A DNA stretch of 64,000 nt from Zoogloea oleivorans (GTDB lineage Bacteria > Pseudomonadota > Gammaproteobacteria > Burkholderiales > Rhodocyclaceae): assembly GCF_008107625.1 (NCBI RefSeq), contig NZ_SDKK01000018.1:1-64000 (forward strand). Reading direction: 5' to 3'. Of this stretch, positions 1 through 7,323 are shown one piece after another. The number at the start of each line of letters is the position of its first letter. Position 1 is the first letter of the stretch. A program made the translations under genes and the position numbers. The notes beneath the pieces were generated by a model that was not told the origin of the DNA, searched no databases, and was given only the letters and a program-made list of their open reading frames with translations.

Positions 1-2
1 AA

Positions 3-46
3 GCAGCGAAGAGGTGCGCACTATACAGAGCTTTCAGACTCTGTCA
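3..46. repeat. Imperfect ~45-bp direct repeat, copy 1
   Basis: This segment begins GCAGCGAAGAGG, continues with CGCACTATACA and ends ACTCTGTCAA. A second, diverged copy lies at 164-208. Both lie downstream of the dnaB stop codon, in an AT-rich stretch where I see no gene. I do not recognise the element; a noncoding or regulatory role is inference. Confidence 0.45.
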
Positions 47-163
47 AGCTTTCGTGAAATCTTTTTTAAACCCGATTTCCAAAAAACCTGAAACGCCAGC
101 ACTGCGACTCTCTGCAGCACTTCCCACTTCACCACCCCGTTCGCGTTTCGTTTCCGGCAACGC

Positions 164-208
164 TGCAACGAAGAGGCCGCATTATATATAACAATCAAAC
201 TCCGTCAA
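164..208. repeat. Imperfect ~45-bp direct repeat, copy 2
   Basis: This is the second copy of the element at 3-46: GCAACGAAGAGG, then CGCATTATATA, then ACTCCGTCAA. The starts and ends of the two copies match closely, while the middle differs. It sits about 40 bases beyond the 3' end of dnaB. Confidence 0.45.
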
Positions 209-245
209 CATCATTGCGAAAATAAATTCAGAAAAACAAGTCGAT

Positions 246-1646
246 TTAATAATCTGGCCCCGAGCCAGTATAAGTGCCCGAATAATTCTCAAACCGGGTG
301 AACTCGCCAAGAAATGTCATTCGGATTGTCCCAGTAGAGCCGTTACGGTGCTTTGAGATAATCAACTCCGCCATCCCTTTGTCGGGCGAATCCGGGTTGT
401 AGATTTCATCACGGTAAATAAACATGATGATATCCGCATCCTGCTCAATTGCCCCCGACTCACGCAGGTCAGATGCCACCGGGCGCTTGTTGGGGCGCTG
501 CTCGAGACTTCGGTTCAACTGCGACAGCGCAATAATCGGAACATGCAACTCCTTGGCGAGCGACTTCACTGAGCGCGAAATTTCTGAAAGCTCGGCAGAT
601 CGATTGTCGCTCTCCTTAAGCGACGTCATCAGTTGCAGATAGTCGATCACGATCAACCCCAGCCGGCCACACTGGCGATGCAGACGCCGACAGCGGGCCC
701 GCAGGTCGGTAGGATTAAGTCCGGGCGTCTCGTCAATGAAGATGGGCGCCTCATGAAGCTTGCCCAAGGCATAGGTGAGACGCTGCCACTCCTCGTCAGT
801 GAGCTTGCCCGTCCGAATCTTGTGCTGATCAATCCGCCCCACCGACGAAAGAAAACGGGTCGCCAACTGAGCCCCCGGCATTTCCATCGAGAACACCGCT
901 ACCGGCAAACCAGCCTCGACCGCCACATGCTCGGCAATATTGAGCGCCAGCGATGTCTTGCCCATGCCAGGACGAGCAGCAAGAACGATCATATCGGAAG
1001 GCTGAAGACCAGACGTTTTCTCATCCAGGTCAGTCAGACCAGTGGGAACACCGGTAATGCCCGACGGCGAATCCCGGTCGTACAGCTCCTGAATCCGGTC
1101 AACCACCTGCCCCAAAATCGGCTGAATCGGCACAAAACCACTGACCGTGCGGGCGCCCGCTTCAGCGATTTCAAAGACCTTGGCCTCCGCCTCATCCAGA
1201 AGGGTCTTGGCATCCTTCCCCGAGGGCGTGAGAGCACTGGCGGCAATCTGATCCCCCACTGAAACCAGCTTTCGAAGTATTGCCCGCTCGCGAATGATTT
1301 CGCCATAACGACGAACGTTGGCGGCAGATGGGGTGCTATTGGCAATTTCACCAAGATAGGCCAGGCCACCCACGTGCTCAGCCTCGCCATTCTTTTCCAG
1401 CGCCTCATAGACCGTCACGACATCCGCAGGCTTGCCGTATTCAATCAGCTTCGCGATGTGCCGAAAAATCCGGCGATGATCATCTCGGTAGAAGTCAGCT
1501 TCATTGACGACATCCCCGACCCGCTCCCAGACAGTATTGTCGATCAGCAAACCGCCCAGCAGCGACTGCTCCGCCTCGATGGAGTGCGGAGGCAGGCGCA
1601 GGGCAGACATGACCGGATCATCGACAGGGTTTTGAGATTTACGCAT
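246..1646 (-). CDS. dnaB: Replicative DNA helicase DnaB
   Basis: Hexameric 5'-3' helicase that unwinds DNA at the replication fork and recruits primase. The 466-residue length matches the family. The N-terminal helical domain covers about residues 15-120 and contains the conserved HSIEAEQSLLGGLL. The RecA-like motor domain has a Walker A AARPGMGKT near residues 223-231, a Walker B region ending in VIDYLQLM, and the later conserved SQLNRSLEQR and DLRESGAIEQDADI segments. The ATG is preceded by GAGGTCCC. It follows the rplI operon on the same strand but is separated from it by a terminator, so it probably has its own promoter. A DUF721/DciA-like protein, the family that loads DnaB in bacteria lacking DnaC, is encoded at 34148. 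Confidence 0.97.
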   Translation of the reverse strand: MRKSQNPVDDPVMSALRLPPHSIEAEQSLLGGLLIDNTVWERVGDVVNEADFYRDDHRRIFRHIAKLIEYGKPADVVTVYEALEKNGEAEHVGGLAYLGEIANSTPSAANVRRYGEIIRERAILRKLVSVGDQIAASALTPSGKDAKTLLDEAEAKVFEIAEAGARTVSGFVPIQPILGQVVDRIQELYDRDSPSGITGVPTGLTDLDEKTSGLQPSDMIVLAARPGMGKTSLALNIAEHVAVEAGLPVAVFSMEMPGAQLATRFLSSVGRIDQHKIRTGKLTDEEWQRLTYALGKLHEAPIFIDETPGLNPTDLRARCRRLHRQCGRLGLIVIDYLQLMTSLKESDNRSAELSEISRSVKSLAKELHVPIIALSQLNRSLEQRPNKRPVASDLRESGAIEQDADIIMFIYRDEIYNPDSPDKGMAELIISKHRNGSTGTIRMTFLGEFTRFENYSGTYTGSGPDY

Positions 1647-1697
1647 GGGACCTCAGCAAGGCAAACAGCCCGAAACCAGTCGTCCGAGCCGAAAAAC

Positions 1698-1728
1698 AAA
1701 AAGGGCTGCACAAGGCAGCCCTTTTTTG
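1698..1728 (-). terminator. Rho-independent terminator of the rpsF-rplI operon
   Basis: GGGCTGC (1703-1709) and GCAGCCC (1715-1721) form a 7-bp stem with a 5-base loop, flanked by A and T runs on both sides. On the minus strand the stem is followed by TTTTTGTTTTT. It lies between the rplI stop and the dnaB start and so separates the two transcription units. Confidence 0.85.
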
Positions 1729-1755
1729 ACGGGGAGCCGAGGCCCCTCCTTCTGA

Positions 1756-2205
1756 TTAGCTTTCGCCAACCACTGCAACGTTGATGGTAGCAGTCACATC
1801 GGTGTGCAGGGAGACAACAAGTTGCGTCTCGCCGACAACCTTCAGCGGGCCTTCCGGCATCCGGACAGCAGACTTCTCGACGGCAAAACCGGCAGCCTTG
1901 AGGGCGTCAGCGATGTCAGCGTTGGTCACGGAACCAAACAGGCGACCATCCACACCAGCCTTGCGGCTGATCTTGACGGACTGACCTTCCAGCTTTGCGC
2001 CTTCAGCCTGGCAAGCAGCCAGCTGCTCGGCCGCAATGCGCTCAAGCTCGGCACGACGAGCTTCGAACTCGGCCAGGTTGGCGGTATTTGCACGCTTGGC
2101 CTTGCCCTGCGGGATCAGGTAGTTACGAGCGTAACCATCCTTGACCTTGACCACATCGCCCAGACCGCCCAGATTGACAACTTTATCCAAAAGAATGATT
2201 TGCAT
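1756..2205 (-). CDS. rplI: 50S ribosomal protein L9
   Basis: Structural protein of the large ribosomal subunit that binds domain V of 23S rRNA. The N-terminal L9 signature is complete ([19 protein letters not shown], then [13 protein letters not shown]). The long connecting helix is rich in Glu and Ala (residues about 45-75), and the C-terminal domain ends at residue 149, the usual length. It is the last gene of rpsF-priB-rpsR-rplI, 15 bases after rpsR, and is followed by a strong terminator. Confidence 0.98.
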   Translation of the reverse strand: MQIILLDKVVNLGGLGDVVKVKDGYARNYLIPQGKAKRANTANLAEFEARRAELERIAAEQLAACQAEGAKLEGQSVKISRKAGVDGRLFGSVTNADIADALKAAGFAVEKSAVRMPEGPLKVVGETQLVVSLHTDVTATINVAVVGES

Positions 2206-2220
2206 GCTTTTTCTCCGGGA

Positions 2221-2490
2221 TTACTGATGCAGGTCGGTGTACGGCAGCAGCGCGAGGAAACGCGCACGCTTGATCGCGGTCGACAGCTGGCGCTGGTAGC
2301 CCGACTTGGTGCCGGTGATGCGCGCCGGCATGATCTTGGCGTTTTCGGTGATGAAATCCTTGAGGATATCCACATCCTTGTAGTCGATCTCTTCAATCTT
2401 CTCTGCGCTAAAGCGACAGAACTTGCGACGCTTGAAGAGACTGCGACCGCCACGGTCGTCCTTACGCTTCGTTGCTGGCTTGAATGCCAT
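2221..2490 (-). CDS. rpsR: 30S ribosomal protein S18
   Basis: Small-subunit protein that pairs with S6 on the 16S rRNA platform. The 89-residue product carries the family core ([19 protein letters not shown] and [18 protein letters not shown]). A longer reading frame extends upstream, but I chose the ATG at 2490 because GGAAGGAAC lies just before it and the protein then has normal length with [10 protein letters not shown] at its N-terminus. Its start overlaps the 3' end of priB by 29 bases, which suggests translational coupling. Confidence 0.97.
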   Translation of the reverse strand: MAFKPATKRKDDRGGRSLFKRRKFCRFSAEKIEEIDYKDVDILKDFITENAKIMPARITGTKSGYQRQLSTAIKRARFLALLPYTDLHQ

Positions 2491-2851
2491 TATTCGTTCC
2501 TTCCAAAAATTCGATCGTATCGATGTGCAGCACAGGCGCCCTGCTTCGCAGACTTTTCGCCGCGAGGAAGCCAGTAAGCCGCGCAGTGGAGCCGAGACTG
2601 GCAAGAGCGAGAATTTTCGCTTTGTCACCTACGGCTACTACCTGCAACTCAACTCCCACTTCCCGCGCAACACCAGCCTCTATCTGCCTTGACCGGTGCT
2701 CAATGCGCCCCGCCAGCACCGGCACACCACCGGGGGAGAAACGCACCTGCCCGACTTCGGTCAGGACGCCATCAATCTCAAAACTGTTGCGAACCAGCCC
2801 CTGCAACTCAGGCGGCAGGTTGCTGCTCGGCCGGCTTGGCGGCCTCTTCAC
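2462..2851 (-). CDS. priB: Primosomal replication protein N (PriB)
   Basis: Single-stranded-DNA-binding OB-fold protein of the PriA-PriB-DnaT replication-restart primosome. The recognisable core is [20 protein letters not shown] followed by [19 protein letters not shown] and a conserved VAVGDKA segment. Its place between rpsF and rpsR is standard in beta- and gammaproteobacteria. The start is uncertain. A GTG at 2851 overlaps rpsF by 44 bases, and a TTG at 2806 overlaps the rpsF stop region by a few bases and gives an N-terminus closer to family length. Neither has a strong ribosome binding site, so coupled translation after rpsF is likely. Confidence 0.88.
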   Translation of the reverse strand: MKRPPSRPSSNLPPELQGLVRNSFEIDGVLTEVGQVRFSPGGVPVLAGRIEHRSRQIEAGVAREVGVELQVVAVGDKAKILALASLGSTARLTGFLAAKSLRSRAPVLHIDTIEFLEGTNNGIQASNEA

Positions 2852-3197
2852 CTGCAGCGGAAGTCAGGGAGCGAGCCTTTTCTTCCTTCATCATCGGCGA
2901 CGGCGTGGTCACAGCCTTCTTCATGCGGATGGACAGGTGACGCAGCACGGCATCGTTGAACTTGAAGCCATGCTCCAGTTCGGCGATTGTGGGCTGATCG
3001 CACTCGATGTTCATCAGAACATAGTGAGCCTTGTGGATCTTGTCGATCGGGTAGGCCAGCTGACGACGACCCCAGTCTTCCAGACGATGAATCTGGCCGT
3101 TCTGGGCGGTCACGAGGGCACGATAACGCTCGATCATCGCGGGCACTTGCTCGCTCTGGTCGGGATGGACGATGAATACAACTTCGTAATGCCGCAT
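2808..3197 (-). CDS. rpsF: 30S ribosomal protein S6
   Basis: Small-subunit ribosomal protein that forms a heterodimer with S18. It begins [18 protein letters not shown] and contains [19 protein letters not shown], both family hallmarks. The C-terminal tail after about residue 100 is a low-complexity Ala/Glu/Lys/Pro extension, common in betaproteobacteria. The ATG at 3197 is chosen over a more upstream start because AGAAGGAG lies six to seven bases before it. It is the first gene of the rpsF-priB-rpsR-rplI operon. Confidence 0.97.
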   Translation of the reverse strand: MRHYEVVFIVHPDQSEQVPAMIERYRALVTAQNGQIHRLEDWGRRQLAYPIDKIHKAHYVLMNIECDQPTIAELEHGFKFNDAVLRHLSIRMKKAVTTPSPMMKEEKARSLTSAAGEEAAKPAEQQPAA

Positions 3198-3336
3198 GAA
3201 TTCTCCTTCTGAGTAAAAACCCTCCGTCATGCGAACGGTAGGGCAAGGTAATAATCAATCCCGGACAATCGCCCGACAAAACGAAGCAATGCGCGCACCA
3301 AGAAAACTTGGCACACGCAAACTATCCGGGGGAATT

Positions 3337-3429
<93 letters not shown>

Positions 3430-3473
3430 AGATGGAGGCAGAACTATACATTAATAATTCTGGAAGTCAAAGC

Positions 3474-5522
3474 CTATTTTGCAGCTTCGTGCACATTACC
3501 GATTCGATCGGGAAGTCGAACGTAGTCCACCAGTGCCTGGACTTCAGCTGACGGAGGAGGCGTAAGCAGGCTCACGATGGTAATAACGATGAAGCCGACA
3601 GGTACGCCAAACACCCCGCTCGAAATGGGGTGAATATCGAACCAGGCATCTCCCATGTTGCCGCCAAAGAACGGGTGCGTGCGCATGATGTAATAAAGCG
3701 TGATGCCGAGGCCGGCGATCATGCCGGCAATAGCCCCCCATTTGTTCGCACGCCGCCAGAAAATGCCCAGTACGAGGGCGGGGAAGAAGGCCGAAGCGGC
3801 AATCGAAAATGCCAACCCCACCATCAGGAGAATGCTGTCCGGTCGAAGGGATGCCACCCAGGCCGCCACCACTGCCACCACCAGCAACTGGGACTTGGTG
3901 ATCACCAGCCTCCGCTGGGTGGAAGCCTGGGGATTGATCATCTTGTAGTAGAGATCATGAGACAACGAGTGGGAGATGGTCAGCAACAGCCCATCTGCAG
4001 TGGACAGGGCAGCAGCCAGACCGCCAGCCGCGACAAGCCCTGAAACAACATACGGCAAGCCTGCGATCTCCGGGACCAGCAGCAGGATCACATCGCTGTT
4101 CAGGGTCAGTTCAGCCAACTGCAGGATGCCATCGCCATTGATGTCCTCGACCTTGACGAGCCCGACCCGCCCCCAAGATGTCACCCAGTGGGGCAAGGTG
4201 CCAATATTCGACCCTACGAGATTGCTGTACACCTCCCATTTGGCAAAAACGGCATAAGCCGGAGCAGTGACATAGAGGAGGAAAATGAAAAACAGCGACC
4301 AGAACACCGAACGCCGTGCCGAACTCACGCTCGGCGTCGTGTAGTAACGCACCAGGATATGCGGCAAAGCGGCGGTGCCGACCATCAGCACGAAAGTCAG
4401 GGCAATGAAATTGTTGCGCGCGCTGTTGCGGCCCGCCTGGTCAACCCCGGGATGAGGCTGCGCATGGGGCGCTGGATGAACCGTTCTGGCCAGGCTGTCC
4501 TGGCGGACACGCTCCCACTTGAGGCGGGCTTCGTCGGGAGTGCGGGGTAGATCCCGGAGGGTCCTCTCGGCAGCGGAGATATCCCGGGCCGGCGCCCCCT
4601 GGGTACGCAATTCGGTAACCCGCTGCACCTGCCCCATTCGCTCGGCCACCAGGGAGTCGGGAAGGTCGGAAATCTTTCGAGCGTACTCTTCAGCCCGATA
4701 GCGGTACTGGGCACGCACTTCGTTTTCCCGCGGCTCGGAGAAAAGCTCGAGTTCCTTGACACCAAGATCCTGGAGAACCTTGCCATACATCACCTGCGGC
4801 AGGGGAACCCCGGTCACCTTGTATGACAAGATCGTCACCGGCACCAGGTAGGCAATGATCAGAATCAGGTACTGGGCGACCTGGGTCCACGTGACAGCGC
4901 GCATCCCGCCAAGAAAGGAACAGACCAGAATTCCAGCCAGCCCGACAAAAACGCCAATCTCGAACTCGACACCGATGAAACGACTGGTGATCAGGCCCAC
5001 ACCGTAGATCTGCGCAACAACATAGACGAAGCTGGCCAACACCGCCGCAAACACACCAACCATCCGGGCAAAGTGCCCCTCGTAGCGGGCACCCAGAAAA
5101 TCCGGGATGGTGAACTGACCGAATTTACGCAGGAACGGTGCCAGCAGCAAAGCAACCAGAACATAGCCGCCGGTCCAGCCCGTCACGAAGGCGAGCCCTT
5201 CGAAACCCGAGTAATACAAGGTACCGGCGAGCCCGATGAAGGATGCGGCGCTCATCCAGTCCGCCGCAGTGGCCATGCCATTGAACAGCGCCGGCACTCG
5301 ACGCCCCGCCACGTAATACTCCGAGACGTCGGACGTCCGGCTCATGACGCCGATCGATGCGTAAATCGCGATGGTCGCAAACAGGAAAATCTGCCCGATC
5401 CAGCGCGCCGACAAACCAAACTGTTCGGCAACCGCAAGCAGACCGACGAGGCCGATGAAGCCGACGACGTAAAATGCGTAGTAGCGTCCGAGGCGGCGGA
5501 ACAGGGCGGGTGTCGTACTCAT
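3474..5522 (-). CDS. Sodium:solute symporter (SLC5, VC_2705/ActP-like), with EF-hand motif
   Basis: Inner-membrane Na+-coupled symporter of the SSS family, closest in layout to the acetate/organic-acid transporters partnered with a DUF4212 subunit. The core is recognisable from YYVAGRRVPALFNGMATAADWMS and the later GLAAALSTADGLLLTISHS. At 682 residues it is longer than ActP (about 550). The extra length is mainly a charged hydrophilic insert at about residues 250-370, rich in Arg and Glu and probably partly helical. A canonical EF-hand loop DINGDGILQLAE lies at residues 460-471 in another extramembrane loop. The DUF4212 gene is 12 bases upstream. Acetate as substrate is inferred from the linked acs and CrbS-like genes. 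Confidence 0.9.
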   Translation of the reverse strand: MSTTPALFRRLGRYYAFYVVGFIGLVGLLAVAEQFGLSARWIGQIFLFATIAIYASIGVMSRTSDVSEYYVAGRRVPALFNGMATAADWMSAASFIGLAGTLYYSGFEGLAFVTGWTGGYVLVALLLAPFLRKFGQFTIPDFLGARYEGHFARMVGVFAAVLASFVYVVAQIYGVGLITSRFIGVEFEIGVFVGLAGILVCSFLGGMRAVTWTQVAQYLILIIAYLVPVTILSYKVTGVPLPQVMYGKVLQDLGVKELELFSEPRENEVRAQYRYRAEEYARKISDLPDSLVAERMGQVQRVTELRTQGAPARDISAAERTLRDLPRTPDEARLKWERVRQDSLARTVHPAPHAQPHPGVDQAGRNSARNNFIALTFVLMVGTAALPHILVRYYTTPSVSSARRSVFWSLFFIFLLYVTAPAYAVFAKWEVYSNLVGSNIGTLPHWVTSWGRVGLVKVEDINGDGILQLAELTLNSDVILLLVPEIAGLPYVVSGLVAAGGLAAALSTADGLLLTISHSLSHDLYYKMINPQASTQRRLVITKSQLLVVAVVAAWVASLRPDSILLMVGLAFSIAASAFFPALVLGIFWRRANKWGAIAGMIAGLGITLYYIMRTHPFFGGNMGDAWFDIHPISSGVFGVPVGFIVITIVSLLTPPPSAEVQALVDYVRLPDRIGNVHEAAK

Positions 5523-5534
5523 GCAGGGCCGCTC

Positions 5535-5798
5535 TCAATCCTCGTTATACATTCCGTAGCGCCGTTCGATCCGGGTCATCCAGCGATCGTAGAGCCAGAC
5601 AATCAGCAGAAAAACAATCAGTGCACCCTGTGCCGCCATGTAGAAACCCACTGGCCAGCCAAGGAAAACGATCGTATTCATCTCCTCCGCAAACCAGCCA
5701 GGCAAGAAGCTCACGCCCCCCCAAAGCAGCAACAGCACAGCCGTCAGCCGCATCGTGGCGCGCCAGTAGGCCTGTCGTCTTGCGTCGGTATCGCTCAC
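5535..5798 (-). CDS. DUF4212 small subunit of the symporter
   Basis: 87-residue membrane protein with two predicted transmembrane segments (about residues 17-36 and 45-70). This is the family of small subunits encoded directly before VC_2705-type sodium:solute symporters. The GTG start has GGAGGGGCGAGA just upstream. It ends 12 bases before the symporter gene, so the two are almost certainly co-translated. The short charged C-terminus RIERRYGMYNED is expected to be cytoplasmic. How it assists transport is not known from the sequence. Confidence 0.88.
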   Translation of the reverse strand: MSDTDARRQAYWRATMRLTAVLLLLWGGVSFLPGWFAEEMNTIVFLGWPVGFYMAAQGALIVFLLIVWLYDRWMTRIERRYGMYNED

Positions 5799-5871
5799 TC
5801 TCGCCCCTCCTGCCAGCCCAACACCGAGCCGTCGTGATTGCAGCGGAGTATAGCGTCGCCCGACCAGAGCC

Positions 5872-7311
5872 CTACAATTGATAACGAATTTGGAGTTTTT
5901 GCTGAAGTTTCCGGGCCTGCCGGAAGGACTCCTTCAGGAAGGACCGCTCCAGCTCGCTGAGGTCATCCGGGGCAACCAGATTGGCCTGGCTGGCGGGGAC
6001 CCTCTGTCGGCGCAGCCTCAACTGCTGGATAAAATGCAAGGCCTCCACCAAGGAGTCGGTTTCCCTCGGCGCCCAGCGCAGCGCAGCGCCGGCGCCCCGC
6101 AAGCGCCCGGCGGTGGATGTTTCCTCGATCCCCAGAGCCAGTGCGTAGATGCGGGCCGCGTCGACAAAAGGCCGAACGCCATCGCGCTTGAGGTCGAGAA
6201 AACCTGTTTGCCGATCCACTACAAAATCACGGATACGTCCGAGCGGCGGACCGCTGCGCAACGCATTGGCAGCCATGAAACGAAGGAACAGCGGATTGTC
6301 ACCGGCTGCGGCAAGCAGCCACTCCTTGAGCGCGACGGCCAGACCCTGCTCGCCGGCAAGGGGCCGGAAGTCGAAAAAAATCGTTGCATTGAGCAGGTCA
6401 TCCGGACTGGCAGAACGCATCCACTCGATGAACTGCCCTCGCCACTCGACGAGAGACAGGCACCACTTCGGATTACCGGCCATCACCCCACCCTTGCACA
6501 GCGGAAAACCACACAGATCGAGCAGTTCATTGACCCGTCGGGCAAAAGGCAGGAAGCAGCTGCGCAAACCGTCGGCGTCCTGTTCGGATTCCGGTGCAAA
6601 GATGAGACCGTTATCCTGGTCTGTATCGAGGGTCTGTTCGAGACGCCCCTCGGAACCGAAGGCCAGCCAGCACCAGCGCACGAGAGGCAGATCGAATTCC
6701 GCCTCGGCGATGTCGATGGCCGCCAGCACGATCAGATCATTGAGGGTCGCAATCCACTCGCTGACGTACTCGGCACTGGCGCCCTGATCCACCAGAACAC
6801 CTGCGGCATGGCCCACCTTCCGGGCCGCATCGACCAGGGTGGGCACATCGAAAACGGCCTGGATCACCTCGACCAGATCCTCAGTGTGGAGACGCCTGGA
6901 CGCATAAAGGTCTCCTCGGGACACAACGCCCGCAAAACGCCCCGTTCCATCGACAACAACAAGGTGACGCAGGTCGTAACGAGCCATGGCGAGTCGCGCC
7001 TGATGGGGACTCGCCGTCAGCGGCAGGGAGACCACTCCGCCGGTCATTACCCCCGCCACCGCTTCGTCGAGATCGCCGGCGACCAAGGCGACACGCTCGA
7101 TGGCGTCGCGCTGGGTCAGGATGCCCAGGGGCCGCAGGCTGGCCGGATCGACCACCACAACCGCGCCAACACGCTCCGCACACATGCGCCCAAGCGCGTC
7201 GCGCACGCTCGTGTCGGGCGCCACATGCACCGGGGCGCGACGCAACAGCGCAGCAAGGCCGCCAGACGGCCTGGACTCGCCCTCCTCCAGCCCTGCCAAG
7301 ACGGTGCTCAT
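5872..7311 (-). CDS. CBS-pair / DUF294 nucleotidyltransferase-like protein
   Basis: Predicted cytoplasmic signalling protein. A tandem CBS domain pair fills about residues 22-140 and is expected to bind an adenosine nucleotide. It is followed by the DUF294 putative nucleotidyltransferase domain, whose polymerase-beta-like motif FGSEGRLEQTLDTDQD (residues 218-233) retains the GS and the DxD metal ligands. A C-terminal helical substrate-binding domain runs to residue 479. The N-terminal cyclic-nucleotide domain found in some relatives is absent. Genes of this class recur beside ActP-type symporters together with an exonuclease, and that neighbour pair is present here. The substrate is unknown; nucleotidylation of a protein partner is a reasonable inference only. 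Confidence 0.85.
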   Translation of the reverse strand: MSTVLAGLEEGESRPSGGLAALLRRAPVHVAPDTSVRDALGRMCAERVGAVVVVDPASLRPLGILTQRDAIERVALVAGDLDEAVAGVMTGGVVSLPLTASPHQARLAMARYDLRHLVVVDGTGRFAGVVSRGDLYASRRLHTEDLVEVIQAVFDVPTLVDAARKVGHAAGVLVDQGASAEYVSEWIATLNDLIVLAAIDIAEAEFDLPLVRWCWLAFGSEGRLEQTLDTDQDNGLIFAPESEQDADGLRSCFLPFARRVNELLDLCGFPLCKGGVMAGNPKWCLSLVEWRGQFIEWMRSASPDDLLNATIFFDFRPLAGEQGLAVALKEWLLAAAGDNPLFLRFMAANALRSGPPLGRIRDFVVDRQTGFLDLKRDGVRPFVDAARIYALALGIEETSTAGRLRGAGAALRWAPRETDSLVEALHFIQQLRLRRQRVPASQANLVAPDDLSELERSFLKESFRQARKLQQKLQIRYQL

Positions 7312-7323
7312 TACTCCCCTGAC

